Of a stretch of DNA of 37,613 nucleotides, positions 16,773 through 26,321 are shown piece by piece. The position numbers were made by a program, and so were the translations under genes. How positions within the stretch are numbered: the stretch's first letter is position 1; every line of letters starts with the position of its first letter. The stretch is from NCBI RefSeq assembly GCF_006517395.1, contig NZ_VDCY01000022.1:1-37613 (forward strand), read 5' to 3'. The stretch comes from Terrilactibacillus laevilacticus (GTDB lineage: Bacteria; Bacillota; Bacilli; Bacillales; Sporolactobacillaceae). The notes beneath the pieces are model-generated. The model ran no database searches. It worked only from the letters and a program-made list of their open reading frames with translations, and was not told the DNA's origin.

Positions 16773-18107
16773 TTGAAAAACATAGCGGTTATCGGAACGG
16801 GATATGTTGGACTCGTCTCAGGTGTATGTTTCAGTGAAGCTGGAAATCACGTTATTTGCTGTGATATTGATCAAGGAAAGATCAATGGTTTGAAAAGAGG
16901 TATCATTCCAATTTTTGAACCGGGTTTAAACCAGCTTGTTAATAAAAATGTTGCTGGAGATCGATTGAGTTTTACAAGTGATATTCCTGAAGCGATACAA
17001 AAGGCAGAGATCATCATTATAGCGGTCGGGACACCTATGTCACGTACAGGTGAAGCGGACTTAACCTACATCAAACAAGTCGCTAAAACCATAGGAAAAC
17101 ATTTAAATGGATATAAAATTGTCGTGAATAAAAGCACGGTCCCTGTTGGCACTGGGAAAATGGTCAAAAACCTTATTAGTGAAATTTCAAGAGATCGATA
17201 TGCTTTTGATGTCGTATCTAATCCCGAATTTTTACGTGAAGGAGTAGCCGTTAAGGATACGATGCAAATGGAACGGGCTGTGATTGGTGCATCAAGTGCA
17301 AAAGCGATGGAGGTTATGGTCCAATTGCATCAGCCATTTACTACAAAGGTCGTAAAAACAACCATAGAAAGTGCTGAAATGATAAAGTATGCAGCTAATG
17401 CTTTTTTGGCGACAAAGATTTCTTTCATGAATGATATTGCGAACATTTGTGAACGAGCTGAAGCTGACGTTACAAAAGTATCAGAAGGGATTGGATTAGA
17501 TAGTCGTATAGGGCAAAAATTTCTTCAAGCTGGTGTCGGTTTTGGCGGTTCATGCTTTCCGAAAGATACAGCCGCTTTATTACATATTGCCGAATCCTTT
17601 GGCTACGATTTTAAATTAATTAAAGCCGTGATGGAAACAAATATAGGTCAAAGAATTCAGATAATTAAAAAGGTGGAATCAATACTCGGATCATTGGAAG
17701 GAAAGTCGATCAGTATTCTTGGTTTAGCGTTTAAACCGAATACCAATGACATGAGATATGCCCCTGCGTTGGATATTATTCCTCAGTTAAATCATTTAGG
17801 AGCAAATGTTAAAACATTTGACCCAATTGCCATTCCAGAGGCAAAAAAACAACTAGGTTACATCTGCTCATATTCGGATGATCTGTATGAAACGATTCAA
17901 GGAACTGATGCTTGTGTGATTTTAACTGGTTGGAAGGAAATTAAAAATCTTGATCTAGAAAAAACAAAAAGGTTAATGAATCAGCCATTAGTTGTCGATG
18001 GACGAAATCTTTTTGATCTAACGACGATGCAAAACCTTGGTTTCACTTACGTTTCTGTCGGAAGACCCGTAGTGTACGGCGAAACAACATTTTCAAATAT
18101 CATTTAG
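16773..18107 (+). CDS. tuaD: UDP-glucose 6-dehydrogenase
   Basis: A 444-residue NAD-dependent enzyme that oxidises UDP-glucose to UDP-glucuronate, the acidic precursor of teichuronic acid. It has the N-terminal Rossmann motif GTGYVGL, the central domain with K205 and N209 in EMIKYAANAFLATK, the catalytic C261 in GFGGSCFPKD, and the C-terminal UDP-binding domain with GLAFKPNTNDMR. All catalytic residues are present and the length is normal. The start is TTG at 16773 with AGGAAGGG upstream. B. subtilis has paralogues (TuaD, Ugd, YtcA); position in this cluster favours tuaD. Confidence 0.93.
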   Translation: MKNIAVIGTGYVGLVSGVCFSEAGNHVICCDIDQGKINGLKRGIIPIFEPGLNQLVNKNVAGDRLSFTSDIPEAIQKAEIIIIAVGTPMSRTGEADLTYIKQVAKTIGKHLNGYKIVVNKSTVPVGTGKMVKNLISEISRDRYAFDVVSNPEFLREGVAVKDTMQMERAVIGASSAKAMEVMVQLHQPFTTKVVKTTIESAEMIKYAANAFLATKISFMNDIANICERAEADVTKVSEGIGLDSRIGQKFLQAGVGFGGSCFPKDTAALLHIAESFGYDFKLIKAVMETNIGQRIQIIKKVESILGSLEGKSISILGLAFKPNTNDMRYAPALDIIPQLNHLGANVKTFDPIAIPEAKKQLGYICSYSDDLYETIQGTDACVILTGWKEIKNLDLEKTKRLMNQPLVVDGRNLFDLTTMQNLGFTYVSVGRPVVYGETTFSNII

Positions 18108-18118
18108 GGGGTTTTATT

Positions 18119-19057
18119 ATGGATCGAGTGATTGTAACTGGCGGAGCGGGATTTATTGGTTCACACATTGTCGAAGAGTTATTACGTGAGAATTATAAAG
18201 TGATGGTTATTGATAATTTTTCAACTGGACATCGGCATCATTTGGAGCAGCTACCTATCGATGTCTATACATTTGATATTACAAATCCTGATGTAATGGA
18301 TTTAATCATATCCTTGCACCCAGATTATATTATTCATGAAGCAGCCCAGATCAGTGTGGCCAATTCCGTAAAAGATATCTTGAATGATGAAAATGTGAAT
18401 GTGAAAGGATCTCTCCATGTTATTAAGGCAGCGATTAAAGCAAATGTAAAAAAAGTCGTATTCGCTTCATCAGCGGCTGTTTACGGGAATCCCATAACAT
18501 TGCCTGTGTCAGTCGATCATCCTACTAGGCCAGAATCACCCTATGGATTAACCAAATTAACCGTGGAGCATTATTTAAAGATGGCTTATAAATTTTACGG
18601 TCTCTCCTATGGGATATTGAGATATAGCAATGTTTATGGTCCGAGACAGGATGCGAAAGGAGAAGGCGGGGTCGTTGCTATTTTTTCTGAATGCATGAGA
18701 AACGGGAAAGCCCCTACTATATTTGGCGATGGCAAGCAGACAAGAGATTTTATCTTTGTAAGGGATGTTGCATCGGCTAACGTCAAAGCCTTAAAGGTAG
18801 ATAAAAATATTTCTGTGAATATCTCTTCAGGCTACTCCATTACGATTAATCAACTCCTTGAAACAATGAAAAAGGCAGCCAATAGCCAACTAAGCGTTCA
18901 TTATGCAGACGCTCGCCAAGGAGATATTCGGGATAGTTTGCTATCAAATGAAGAAACGAAACGTCTACTAGGATGGACACCTTGTATGGATTTATTTCAA
19001 GGGCTAAGAGAAACGATTTATGAACCAAATCAATACAAGAAATTACAGAAATTATAA
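18119..19057 (+). CDS. NAD-dependent UDP-sugar epimerase (GalE/YtcB-like)
   Basis: A 312-residue extended short-chain dehydrogenase. It has the nucleotide motif TGGAGFIG (7-14), SS at 117-118, and the catalytic YGLTK pair Y142/K146; the later YGPRQDAKGEGGVVAIF block is typical of UDP-hexose 4-epimerases. It likely makes the second precursor (UDP-Gal, UDP-GalNAc or UDP-GalA); the substrate is not fixed by sequence. It lies 11 bases after tuaD with an AGGGGG ribosome site. The B. subtilis tua operon has no epimerase at this place, so this is a difference in cluster content. Confidence 0.88.
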   Translation: MDRVIVTGGAGFIGSHIVEELLRENYKVMVIDNFSTGHRHHLEQLPIDVYTFDITNPDVMDLIISLHPDYIIHEAAQISVANSVKDILNDENVNVKGSLHVIKAAIKANVKKVVFASSAAVYGNPITLPVSVDHPTRPESPYGLTKLTVEHYLKMAYKFYGLSYGILRYSNVYGPRQDAKGEGGVVAIFSECMRNGKAPTIFGDGKQTRDFIFVRDVASANVKALKVDKNISVNISSGYSITINQLLETMKKAANSQLSVHYADARQGDIRDSLLSNEETKRLLGWTPCMDLFQGLRETIYEPNQYKKLQKL

Positions 19058-19095
19058 GGTTACATTTTGAAATTGGAATACAAGGGAGTAAAGGT

Positions 19096-20595
19096 ATGGA
19101 AAGAGATTTGATAATGGTTAAGCAAGCGAGCACCTTAATTATTTTATTATCTGTACTTACGGGTGCTTGCTTATTTTTAGGGGTGAAATTTGAGTATTTT
19201 ATCATTTTCATAGCAGTATGGTTTACGGTTTGTTTATGTATTCTAATTAAACCATTTGCAAATAACGGGCAGTTGTTTCGAAGTGTTATGTATTTTTTGG
19301 TTGTAACCACTTTTTTAAATCAATCTGCATTTAGTATCCATGTCGGTTTCTTTAGTTTATTTTTATATCGAATTGTTTTAATTGCGGCTTCTTTAGTTTT
19401 TATTGTTCATTTGATCAGTGAGAAAAGTCTTTCGCATTATTGGAATCAGGTCCAAACAAAAGAATTACTGCTTTTTTTACTTTTTTGGATGCTATACGGT
19501 GTGATATCGCTCCTTTGGGCTAAGTCACTATTAGAAGGGATAAAATACTTATTTTTATTAGGAATAGGTATTTTGTTTATTTTTTTAGCAAGTTTTGCGT
19601 TTACACACGTCTCGAGACTCTTATTATTCCAAAAAATTTGGATACTTATGTCAGGATTTTTAATGCTTATTGGACTGGTTAATCATTTTGGACACATCCA
19701 GCTTCCAACATCAACACTTTATGGTGGCCCATCCTATAAACTTTTATATCCAACAGCTGTTTTTTTTAATCAAAATGATTTTGCTACTTTTCTAAGTATA
19801 TCTATTTTCTTCTTTATTGCAGCAGCTAAAGCTAGTCAACACGTTGGATCAAAAACCATATTAATATTACTTGCCATTTTGTCCGTTTATTTGATTCATT
19901 TGACAGAATCTAGAGCAAGTTTACTCGGTGTGATTTTAGGTTGTTTAGTCTATTTATTTATTCATTTAAAGGCTCGGGCAAAAAAGATAACGGTGATGGT
20001 ATTGAGTACTCTGGTCTTTTTTAGTCTTTTTTTTATGGGTGGAATTTTTAATAAAATACAGGCTCTATTTACGGCGTATCATCAATACCCTATGAATCAA
20101 CCACTTCCATCCAATGTGGTTAGAGCCCATCTACTTCAAAATACCTTTCATTATCTTATTGATTCATTTGGATTCGGTGTTGGGGCTGGAAATATTCCTG
20201 TTTATTTAAAAGAACGGTCCATTTATGACACAGATCGAGTGTATGAAGTCCACAATTGGCTAGCTGAAATAGCTGGGAATTTTGGCATAGGGATTCTATT
20301 AGGCTATGTAACGATGTATATCTATTTGTTTGTTACTTTGTATAAATTATATAAACGGCAGACGAACAGACAATATAAAGCGCTATTAGAAACGGGTATG
20401 ATGGGACTTATTGGATTTGCTGTCTCCAGTATTAGCCCGAGTTCCGTAAGCAATCTCTATTTCCATTGGGTTTTTCTTGCCTTTACTATTTCGACCGTTT
20501 CGGTTTTTAAGAGAAAGAATCACTTAATTCATGCGGGACGGTCACCTCGTGATAAGCGCCTCGGAAAGAGTCCATATATCACTCTTAAAGTTTAA
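19096..20595 (+). CDS. tuaE: Teichuronic acid polymerase (TuaE-like, O-antigen ligase/Wzy type)
   Basis: A 499-residue membrane protein with about eleven hydrophobic helices and a long extracellular loop (about 330-390) holding FGFGVGAGNIPVYLKE and HNWLAEIAGNFGIG, the pattern of O-antigen polymerase/ligase proteins. It would join flipped repeat units. ATG at 19096 has AAGGGAG with a 7-base spacer. It ends just before MITE copy D and has no separate terminator, so transcription probably passes through the element into tuaF. Confidence 0.8.
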   Translation: MERDLIMVKQASTLIILLSVLTGACLFLGVKFEYFIIFIAVWFTVCLCILIKPFANNGQLFRSVMYFLVVTTFLNQSAFSIHVGFFSLFLYRIVLIAASLVFIVHLISEKSLSHYWNQVQTKELLLFLLFWMLYGVISLLWAKSLLEGIKYLFLLGIGILFIFLASFAFTHVSRLLLFQKIWILMSGFLMLIGLVNHFGHIQLPTSTLYGGPSYKLLYPTAVFFNQNDFATFLSISIFFFIAAAKASQHVGSKTILILLAILSVYLIHLTESRASLLGVILGCLVYLFIHLKARAKKITVMVLSTLVFFSLFFMGGIFNKIQALFTAYHQYPMNQPLPSNVVRAHLLQNTFHYLIDSFGFGVGAGNIPVYLKERSIYDTDRVYEVHNWLAEIAGNFGIGILLGYVTMYIYLFVTLYKLYKRQTNRQYKALLETGMMGLIGFAVSSISPSSVSNLYFHWVFLAFTISTVSVFKRKNHLIHAGRSPRDKRLGKSPYITLKV

Positions 20596-20615
20596 AAAAG
20601 TTATTTGGCCTATTA

Positions 20616-20891
20616 GTGTGTGTTCAAAAAGGTGACAAATGAAGAGGGTTACTGGCTAAGTACACTGGCATCCTGCCAGAACGCCAGTACTAGCCCGTCC
20701 TGGCGTCGGAGGCTAAGAGCGGCGCTGTTCCTTAGGACCGGCATTCCACATGATGTGGTAGCTTCTGGCGCCAGCCACAGGACGTGAGCGATTTTAGCCA
20801 GAGATCCTCTTGTATCAGCTACATGAGGACCGGAAAAACAAGCGGGCGCCGAGATTCGCATCTTATCATTTGGTGACTTTTTGAATAACCT
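20616..20891 (+). mobile_element. MITE-like dispersed element, copy D (276 bp)
   Basis: The longest copy, inserted between tuaE and tuaF. It has standard ends and the flanking direct repeat TATTA (20611-20615 and 20893-20897). It contains both internal modules: the nested hairpin shared with copy B (TACTGGC 20650-20656 with GCCAGTA 20683-20689, enclosing CTGGCA/TGCCAG) and the CATTCCACATGATGTGG...ACGTGAGCG module shared with C and E. The minus-strand ORF inside it is not a gene. Apart from it, the 20596-20934 gap contains only the tuaF ribosome site. Confidence 0.87.
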
Positions 20892-20934
20892 TTATTAGTA
20901 AACTAACAACTCTATATTCCAAGGAGAAAGACTG

Positions 20935-21627
20935 ATGAACAGCCGACAAAGAATTCTAACTAGAAGTAAAAAGTATATAGTTTTGATTATTGTTATTCCC
21001 ATTTTACTAGGATTAATCGGATATTTTTCTCCGAGCGGGAAAAGTTCCTCAAGTTATACTGCTGAAGCATCTATCTCTCTAGGAAATTATCAATATGCTG
21101 ATTTAAATAATACCCGAAACGTTGAATCCTTGTTAACAAATGAGCCCTTTTATAAAGAAAATCTACCTTATTTAAAAAGTGAAGAGCGAGATAGAATCAT
21201 CAATCAACTGAAAGTCACCATCGTAGATGATAAAACAATTCAACTTTCTTACACAGATACTCCAAAGTTATTAGCTATTGAAACGGTTAATAGAATAATG
21301 AACGCATTTTTAGCGCTTGATACCCAAAAATATAAACAAAAAGAAAAAATGATTCAAAATACAATCCATTCATTAAAAAAGAATAAAGTAGGACCAGATG
21401 CTTTAGTCGATGAAGAGCGTTTTCTGTATAAACTTGAGTCCACCCAATTAACGATGTCATCAGCTGCCATATTGAAGTCTGTAGATGATGACCAAAGGGC
21501 AACGAGTGTCGGTTTAAATTCAAAAAATAGGGCCACTTTAGGAGTTTTAATTGGAATAACTATCGTTTTCGTCTGGGTCACTTATCCTGAAATTTTTCGA
21601 ACAAAGCCAAAGGGAGAGGAGGAATAA
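20935..21627 (+). CDS. tuaF: TuaF-like membrane-anchored chain-length/adaptor protein
   Basis: A 230-residue protein with one membrane helix near the N-terminus (IVLIIVIPILLGLIGYF, about 18-34) and one near the C-terminus (about 200-217), enclosing an extracytoplasmic domain with a helical middle. This Wzz-like layout, its length and its place between tuaE and tuaG match B. subtilis TuaF (226 residues), a membrane protein of the teichuronic-acid pathway. ATG at 20935 has AAGGAG upstream. The function in chain length is inference from topology. Confidence 0.78.
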   Translation: MNSRQRILTRSKKYIVLIIVIPILLGLIGYFSPSGKSSSSYTAEASISLGNYQYADLNNTRNVESLLTNEPFYKENLPYLKSEERDRIINQLKVTIVDDKTIQLSYTDTPKLLAIETVNRIMNAFLALDTQKYKQKEKMIQNTIHSLKKNKVGPDALVDEERFLYKLESTQLTMSSAAILKSVDDDQRATSVGLNSKNRATLGVLIGITIVFVWVTYPEIFRTKPKGEEE

Positions 21628-21630
21628 GAA

Positions 21631-22392
21631 ATGGATCGCACACAACCTCTGATTTCTATTATTACCCCTTCTTTTAATGCTATAAGAACCATTGATGAAA
21701 CCGTCGATTCGGTTAAGAAACAAACATATCAGAACTGGGAACTCGTGATTATCGATGACTGTTCTACAGATGGAACAAGAGAAAAGTTAAAAATGATGTC
21801 GGTATCAGACAAGAGAATTCGTGTCATTTTTTTAGATGTGAATGGTGGGGCTGCCGTAGCGCGTAATGTTGGGTTAGATCATGCGAAAGGTCGATATATC
21901 GCTTTTCTAGATAGTGATGACCGTTGGAAACAAGATAAATTGGATAAACAGCTTCAATTCATGCAAAAGCATCAATATGCCTTTACATTTACTGGATACG
22001 AATACATGACACATAATGGACAATCTATGAATAAGGTGATACAAGCTCCTAAAAAAGTGACCTATCATCACATGCTTAAAAACACGATTGTGGGCTGTTT
22101 AACTGTTATGATAGATCGTAAACAAACGGGAATGTTCAAAATGCCTAACATTCGAACCAGACAAGATCTAGCAACATGGCTTATGATTTTAAAACAAGGA
22201 ATAACAGCCTATGGATTAAACGAAAATCTAGCGGAATACCGTATAGGCAATAGCACATCTATTTCGAAAAACAAATGGAAAGCCGCAAAACAAACGTGGC
22301 TAGTTTACCGTGAAATCGAAAAGTTGAATAGAATCAAGGCATCTTGGTGTTTTGCTCATTATGCCATGCATGCAGTATTAAAACGGTTGTGA
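21631..22392 (+). CDS. tuaG: Teichuronic acid glycosyltransferase TuaG (GT2)
   Basis: A 253-residue GT-A enzyme. It starts with the GT2 signature SIITPSFNAIRTIDETVDSV, then VIIDDCSTDGT, NGGAAVARNVGLDHAKG and the DXD-type FLDSDDRWK. Length and order agree with TuaG of B. subtilis (252 residues). It starts 3 bases after the tuaF stop with GGAGAGGAGG upstream. It is soluble or peripheral at the inner membrane face, adding a sugar to the lipid-linked unit. Donor sugar not determined. Confidence 0.9.
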   Translation: MDRTQPLISIITPSFNAIRTIDETVDSVKKQTYQNWELVIIDDCSTDGTREKLKMMSVSDKRIRVIFLDVNGGAAVARNVGLDHAKGRYIAFLDSDDRWKQDKLDKQLQFMQKHQYAFTFTGYEYMTHNGQSMNKVIQAPKKVTYHHMLKNTIVGCLTVMIDRKQTGMFKMPNIRTRQDLATWLMILKQGITAYGLNENLAEYRIGNSTSISKNKWKAAKQTWLVYREIEKLNRIKASWCFAHYAMHAVLKRL

Positions 22393-22466
22393 TCCACAGC
22401 TAGTCAGCAGAGATTGGTGCCGAGTAACGGTATATAGGAAATTATTGTTTATAAAGGATGAGAATG

Positions 22467-23630
22467 ATGAAAAACATACATGTAATAATAGCCACAGCTG
22501 AATGGCATCAAGATCAACTTCGTTACCGTCGTCATCGGTTAGCTGAATTCCTGCAAAAAAAATCTGATACAGAAGAAGTCATCTGGCTATGCCCCACTCC
22601 GAGAAAGACAACGGATCATTTTATAACACTAAAAAATGGTATTAAGCAATGGGCTATTCAAGATCTATCCCCCCAAAAAGTCTTTCGATTTGGAAGATAT
22701 ATGGATTTATTTTATAAGCATAAACTTACGTCATTCACTCAATATATAAATCAAATCAAAAAGAAAAATAGATTAATATTATGGTATACCTTTCCGGGTT
22801 TTCCTTATGTAGCAGATACATCACCTTGGGAAAGGATTATTTATGATTGCAGTGATAATTGGACTAACTCGATAAATGGGAAAAAATCATTCGCATCCTA
22901 TTTTAGACAACAGGTCATTCAGAAGGCAGAAGAACGGATTATAAACAAGGCTCATCGAATTTTCTGTACGTCTCAATATTTACATGATCAAGTCATTCAA
23001 AAGATCGAACGTCCATCTAAATCACACATTTACACGTTTGAAAATGGTGTTGAATTTAACTTATTTAGAGTAAAACAATTTCCTCAAAGAGCTATTTTAC
23101 CAGATGGATTTAATGGAACCGTTTTAGGGTTTATTGGAGGGATAAAATCTAAACTCGATTTTGAACTTATTCATGATGTAGCCAAGAAAAAACCAAATTG
23201 GTTATTTTTATTTGTAGGACCAGACCAAACAACTGAAAATGATGGATTTCATCAATTGTTAAACAATAAACATGTCGTATGGACAGGGAGTATTGATCCG
23301 TTTGATGTTCCGAAATACATGCAATTGATTGATATAGGCATTATGCCTTACAAAGCATCACCGTATAATCAAGCGATTTTCCCTTTAAAACTTTTTGAAT
23401 TTTTGGCAGCAGGGAAACCAGCGATTGGTGTACATTTGCCTTCGACAACAAAATATGTGGAACAAGCGGTATATAATCATTTAAAAACCAATGATAGTCA
23501 AGCATTTATTCAAGCGTGTGAGAAATTAGAGTATGAAAAAGATTGTTCTGAGTATATTGAGAGACGAATACAAGTCGCTAGCGGGAAAAATTGGAATGAT
23601 ATATTTGAAAAGATGCTACAATTGGTGTAG
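22467..23630 (+). CDS. tuaH: Teichuronic acid glycosyltransferase TuaH
   Basis: A 387-residue GT-B enzyme. The start MKNIHVIIATAEWHQDQ and the next block LRYRRHRLAEFL agree closely with B. subtilis TuaH, as do IYDCSDNW, GFIGGIKSKLDFE and IGIMPYKASPYNQAIFPLKL. I choose the ATG at 22467 because AAGGA lies 8 bases upstream; ATGs at 22458 and 22464 overlap or crowd that site. It is the last gene of the cluster. The 23631-23912 gap after it has no gene and no clear terminator, only a weak imperfect palindrome near 23730. Confidence 0.93.
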   Translation: MKNIHVIIATAEWHQDQLRYRRHRLAEFLQKKSDTEEVIWLCPTPRKTTDHFITLKNGIKQWAIQDLSPQKVFRFGRYMDLFYKHKLTSFTQYINQIKKKNRLILWYTFPGFPYVADTSPWERIIYDCSDNWTNSINGKKSFASYFRQQVIQKAEERIINKAHRIFCTSQYLHDQVIQKIERPSKSHIYTFENGVEFNLFRVKQFPQRAILPDGFNGTVLGFIGGIKSKLDFELIHDVAKKKPNWLFLFVGPDQTTENDGFHQLLNNKHVVWTGSIDPFDVPKYMQLIDIGIMPYKASPYNQAIFPLKLFEFLAAGKPAIGVHLPSTTKYVEQAVYNHLKTNDSQAFIQACEKLEYEKDCSEYIERRIQVASGKNWNDIFEKMLQLV

Positions 23631-23912
23631 TCCATTGTGAGATGGTAAAATTAAATGGATAGGTATGGAACATAATTGCAAATCGAATTAAGGAACTTCA
23701 TAAATTAGTAAATAAACAAAAAAGTGATCTAATCGGATTAAAGGTCATCTAGTACTAAAAAATATAAAAATAAATCTTGACGTTGTAATGTATAATGTGA
23801 TTCTTAAGTATAAGTAAGTAAATCGTTATTAATTAGAATAGTCTGCATATTCGGCGGATAAAATGGTATAATTAATATTGATTAAGATGACTTAAGCTTG
23901 GAGGAAACTTGC

Positions 23913-24860
23913 ATGGATAGTGAGTTAACCCTATTTAAGGAAAATATGGTGCAACTAAAGAAACATTTTCGAGGCATGCATAAGCATGTTCGTGCGATCA
24001 TTGCTTGCCAATATACAACAAAAAATGAATTAATTGATATACATAAGTTTCGTCAGTATGATGCCAAGATTAAACATAGCCTTGGTTTTTTTAATAGATT
24101 ATCGAAGGACATCAGGCACTGTTTGGTTAGCCTGTTCATGTTCATCCCAGATGGAGAAAGTAAATTAGTTCAAATTAAAGAAAATTACGATCGATTAACA
24201 CGTGAAAAATTGCCCAAATCTCAACAAACTTACTTAGCGACAGCTTTCTTAAGTTATAAAGATGAAAAGGAGCAAGGTCCATTTGTTCATAGAGTGTGTT
24301 CGATCTACCGTGCATTAAAGGAAAAACATCCGATACTACTAGGTGCTGAAGATATACCATTTTGTATGTTACTAGCCGAGTCAAGTTATGATTTAGTTAC
24401 GATGATGAGCGTCATCTCAGAGACTAATCCTGTTTTAAAAAAACATGGTTATCGAAAAGCCTCCGAACGGCATCGATTAACTTTTTTATTAGTATCTATG
24501 TCCAGCCACTCAAATTTATCTCATGTCGTAGATAAATGCATCCACTATCATGATGCAATTGAACTTGAGATCGGAAGAGTTAAACCTACTCAGTATACAA
24601 CGATCGGATTACTAGCTTCTCTTGATCATCAGATAGAGACAAATGATATCCGTTCTTACTATTCGTCTTTTTTAAAACAAAAAAGTTATCTTCCTCAAAT
24701 ACGAAAAGAATTTCATTTTCCTATAGCTATGAATCTCTTTCTTATATCGCAAATGAAGAATATGCCAACGATTAATCCCATCCTATTGACATTAGCTCAA
24801 GTCATCATTCGCTTGCAGTCATCACATCAAATCACGGCTACAACAAGTACCACGGGTTAA
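23913..24860 (+). CDS. DUF4003-family protein
   Basis: A 315-residue soluble, mostly helical protein. The ATG at 23913 is chosen because GGAGG sits 8 bases before it; a TTG five codons upstream is inside that site. Regions typical of DUF4003 proteins of Bacilli are visible, such as QQTYLATAFLSYKDE, LTFLLVSMSSHSNLSHVVDK and the TIGLLASLD block. No catalytic motif is recognised and no experimental role is known to me. It is probably monocistronic; an ATCTTCCA/TGGAAGAT hairpin without T-tract lies at about 24878-24898. Confidence 0.75.
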   Translation: MDSELTLFKENMVQLKKHFRGMHKHVRAIIACQYTTKNELIDIHKFRQYDAKIKHSLGFFNRLSKDIRHCLVSLFMFIPDGESKLVQIKENYDRLTREKLPKSQQTYLATAFLSYKDEKEQGPFVHRVCSIYRALKEKHPILLGAEDIPFCMLLAESSYDLVTMMSVISETNPVLKKHGYRKASERHRLTFLLVSMSSHSNLSHVVDKCIHYHDAIELEIGRVKPTQYTTIGLLASLDHQIETNDIRSYYSSFLKQKSYLPQIRKEFHFPIAMNLFLISQMKNMPTINPILLTLAQVIIRLQSSHQITATTSTTG

Positions 24861-25086
24861 TAAATGAGGTTGAGAGATCTTCCAACCCAGTGGAAGATTG
24901 AAACGATTTAACAAAATATATAAAAAATACAGAAATTAAATAACATAGTGTAAAATGAAAATATTATAATTTCAGATAGAATAGATAGTGTAAAGTAGTC
25001 ATTGTGGACAATTGTTAGCATAAAATAACGGGCACTGGTGTTTAATGCTTGGATGGAAAATCAAACTTTATATAGGGGCGATGAAG

Positions 25087-26307
25087 ATGCAAAGAGAAAA
25101 ACTACTTGTTAATGGTGAAAGATTGAAAGAAACGATTGAGACATTTGCAGATTTTGGTCGGACACCCAATAATGGTGTAACACGTCTATCGCTATCAGAA
25201 GAAGATATTAAAGTTCGTGATTATTTTACATCCTGTTGTGAAGAGCTTGGAATGACCGTCAAAGTTGATGACATGGGATGCATGTACGCAACACTTCCAG
25301 GTGAAGATAATGAAGCAGCCCCAATTGTTATGGGATCACATCTTGACACGGTTAAAAAAGGTGGACGATTTGATGGTGTTTTAGGTGTTATATCGGGTCT
25401 AGAGGTCGTGCGGACACTGGTTGATAATAAAATAAAACCAAAGATTCCTGTTACCATCATGAATTTTACAAATGAAGAGGGAGCAAGGTTTGAACCTTCC
25501 ATGATGGCATCAGGGGTTTTATCGGGTAAATTCGAAAAAGAGGTCATGCTTAAGAAAAAGGATCCAGAGGGCGTGACATTTGAAGAAGCTCTTAATGCAA
25601 GTGGTTATGCTGGAGAAGTAGAAAACCGTATTTCTGAAGCGTTTGCCTACTTAGAATTACATATTGAACAAGGTCCTGTTTTAGAGAAGGAAGAGCTTTC
25701 CATTGGTGTAGTGGATTGTGTGGTTGGTATGGTTTGTTATGAAATCGAAGTGACAGGTGAATCCGATCATGCAGGAACAACACCAATGACGATGCGAAAA
25801 GATGCCTTATTTGCGGCTAATGATTGCATTACAGAATTGAGAAATAAATTAAGTACTTTAGACAGTGATCTTGTTTATACGATGGGAAGAATGAACGTCT
25901 TACCAAACATCCATACGGTCATTCCAAATAAAGTGATCTTCACCATCGAAGCTAGACATAAAGATGAAGATGTTATCCGTCAAGTTGAAGAAATTATTCA
26001 AGGATTACCAGATTCGAATGAGGAATGTACGATCAAAAAGACCAAGCTCTGGGGCAGAGATACGGTTTGGTTTGAGGAACGAATCGTAGATGCAGTGGAA
26101 GATGCGACAAAATCACTTGGTTATTCATATAAAAAGATGGCAAGCGGTGCTGGCCATGACGCTCAATTCGTCGCAAGTTATCTTCCTTCGGCAATGATCT
26201 TTGTGCCAAGTGTTAATGGTAAAAGCCATTGCGAGGATGAATTGACACCTTATGAAGATTGTGAAAAAGGCGTGAATGTACTCCTTGAAACGGTCTTATC
26301 TTTATGA
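25087..26307 (+). CDS. M20-family N-carbamoyl-L-amino-acid hydrolase / allantoate amidohydrolase
   Basis: A 406-residue di-metal hydrolase of the carbamoylase branch, which removes the carbamoyl group from N-carbamoyl amino acids or hydrolyses allantoate. It has the metal motifs GSHLDTVKKGGRFDGVLG, NEEGARF and HIEQGPVLE, the dimer/lid domain with ESDHAGTTPM, and the terminal GHDAQF. The ATG at 25087 is preferred (AGGGG 9 bases upstream) to the one at 25081. No pyrimidine or allantoin genes flank it, so the substrate is open; release of amino acids from modified forms would suit the nearby PepV and 5-oxoprolinase functions. Confidence 0.88.
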   Translation: MQREKLLVNGERLKETIETFADFGRTPNNGVTRLSLSEEDIKVRDYFTSCCEELGMTVKVDDMGCMYATLPGEDNEAAPIVMGSHLDTVKKGGRFDGVLGVISGLEVVRTLVDNKIKPKIPVTIMNFTNEEGARFEPSMMASGVLSGKFEKEVMLKKKDPEGVTFEEALNASGYAGEVENRISEAFAYLELHIEQGPVLEKEELSIGVVDCVVGMVCYEIEVTGESDHAGTTPMTMRKDALFAANDCITELRNKLSTLDSDLVYTMGRMNVLPNIHTVIPNKVIFTIEARHKDEDVIRQVEEIIQGLPDSNEECTIKKTKLWGRDTVWFEERIVDAVEDATKSLGYSYKKMASGAGHDAQFVASYLPSAMIFVPSVNGKSHCEDELTPYEDCEKGVNVLLETVLSL

Positions 26308-26321
26308 AATAGCCGAGAACA

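Noticed and set aside
20649-20861. 70-residue leftward ORF
   Set aside because: It lies wholly inside MITE copy D; other copies do not keep the frame.
23774-23800. TTGACG with TATAAT upstream of the DUF4003 gene
   Set aside because: The two hexamers are only 8 bases apart, too close for a sigma-A promoter.
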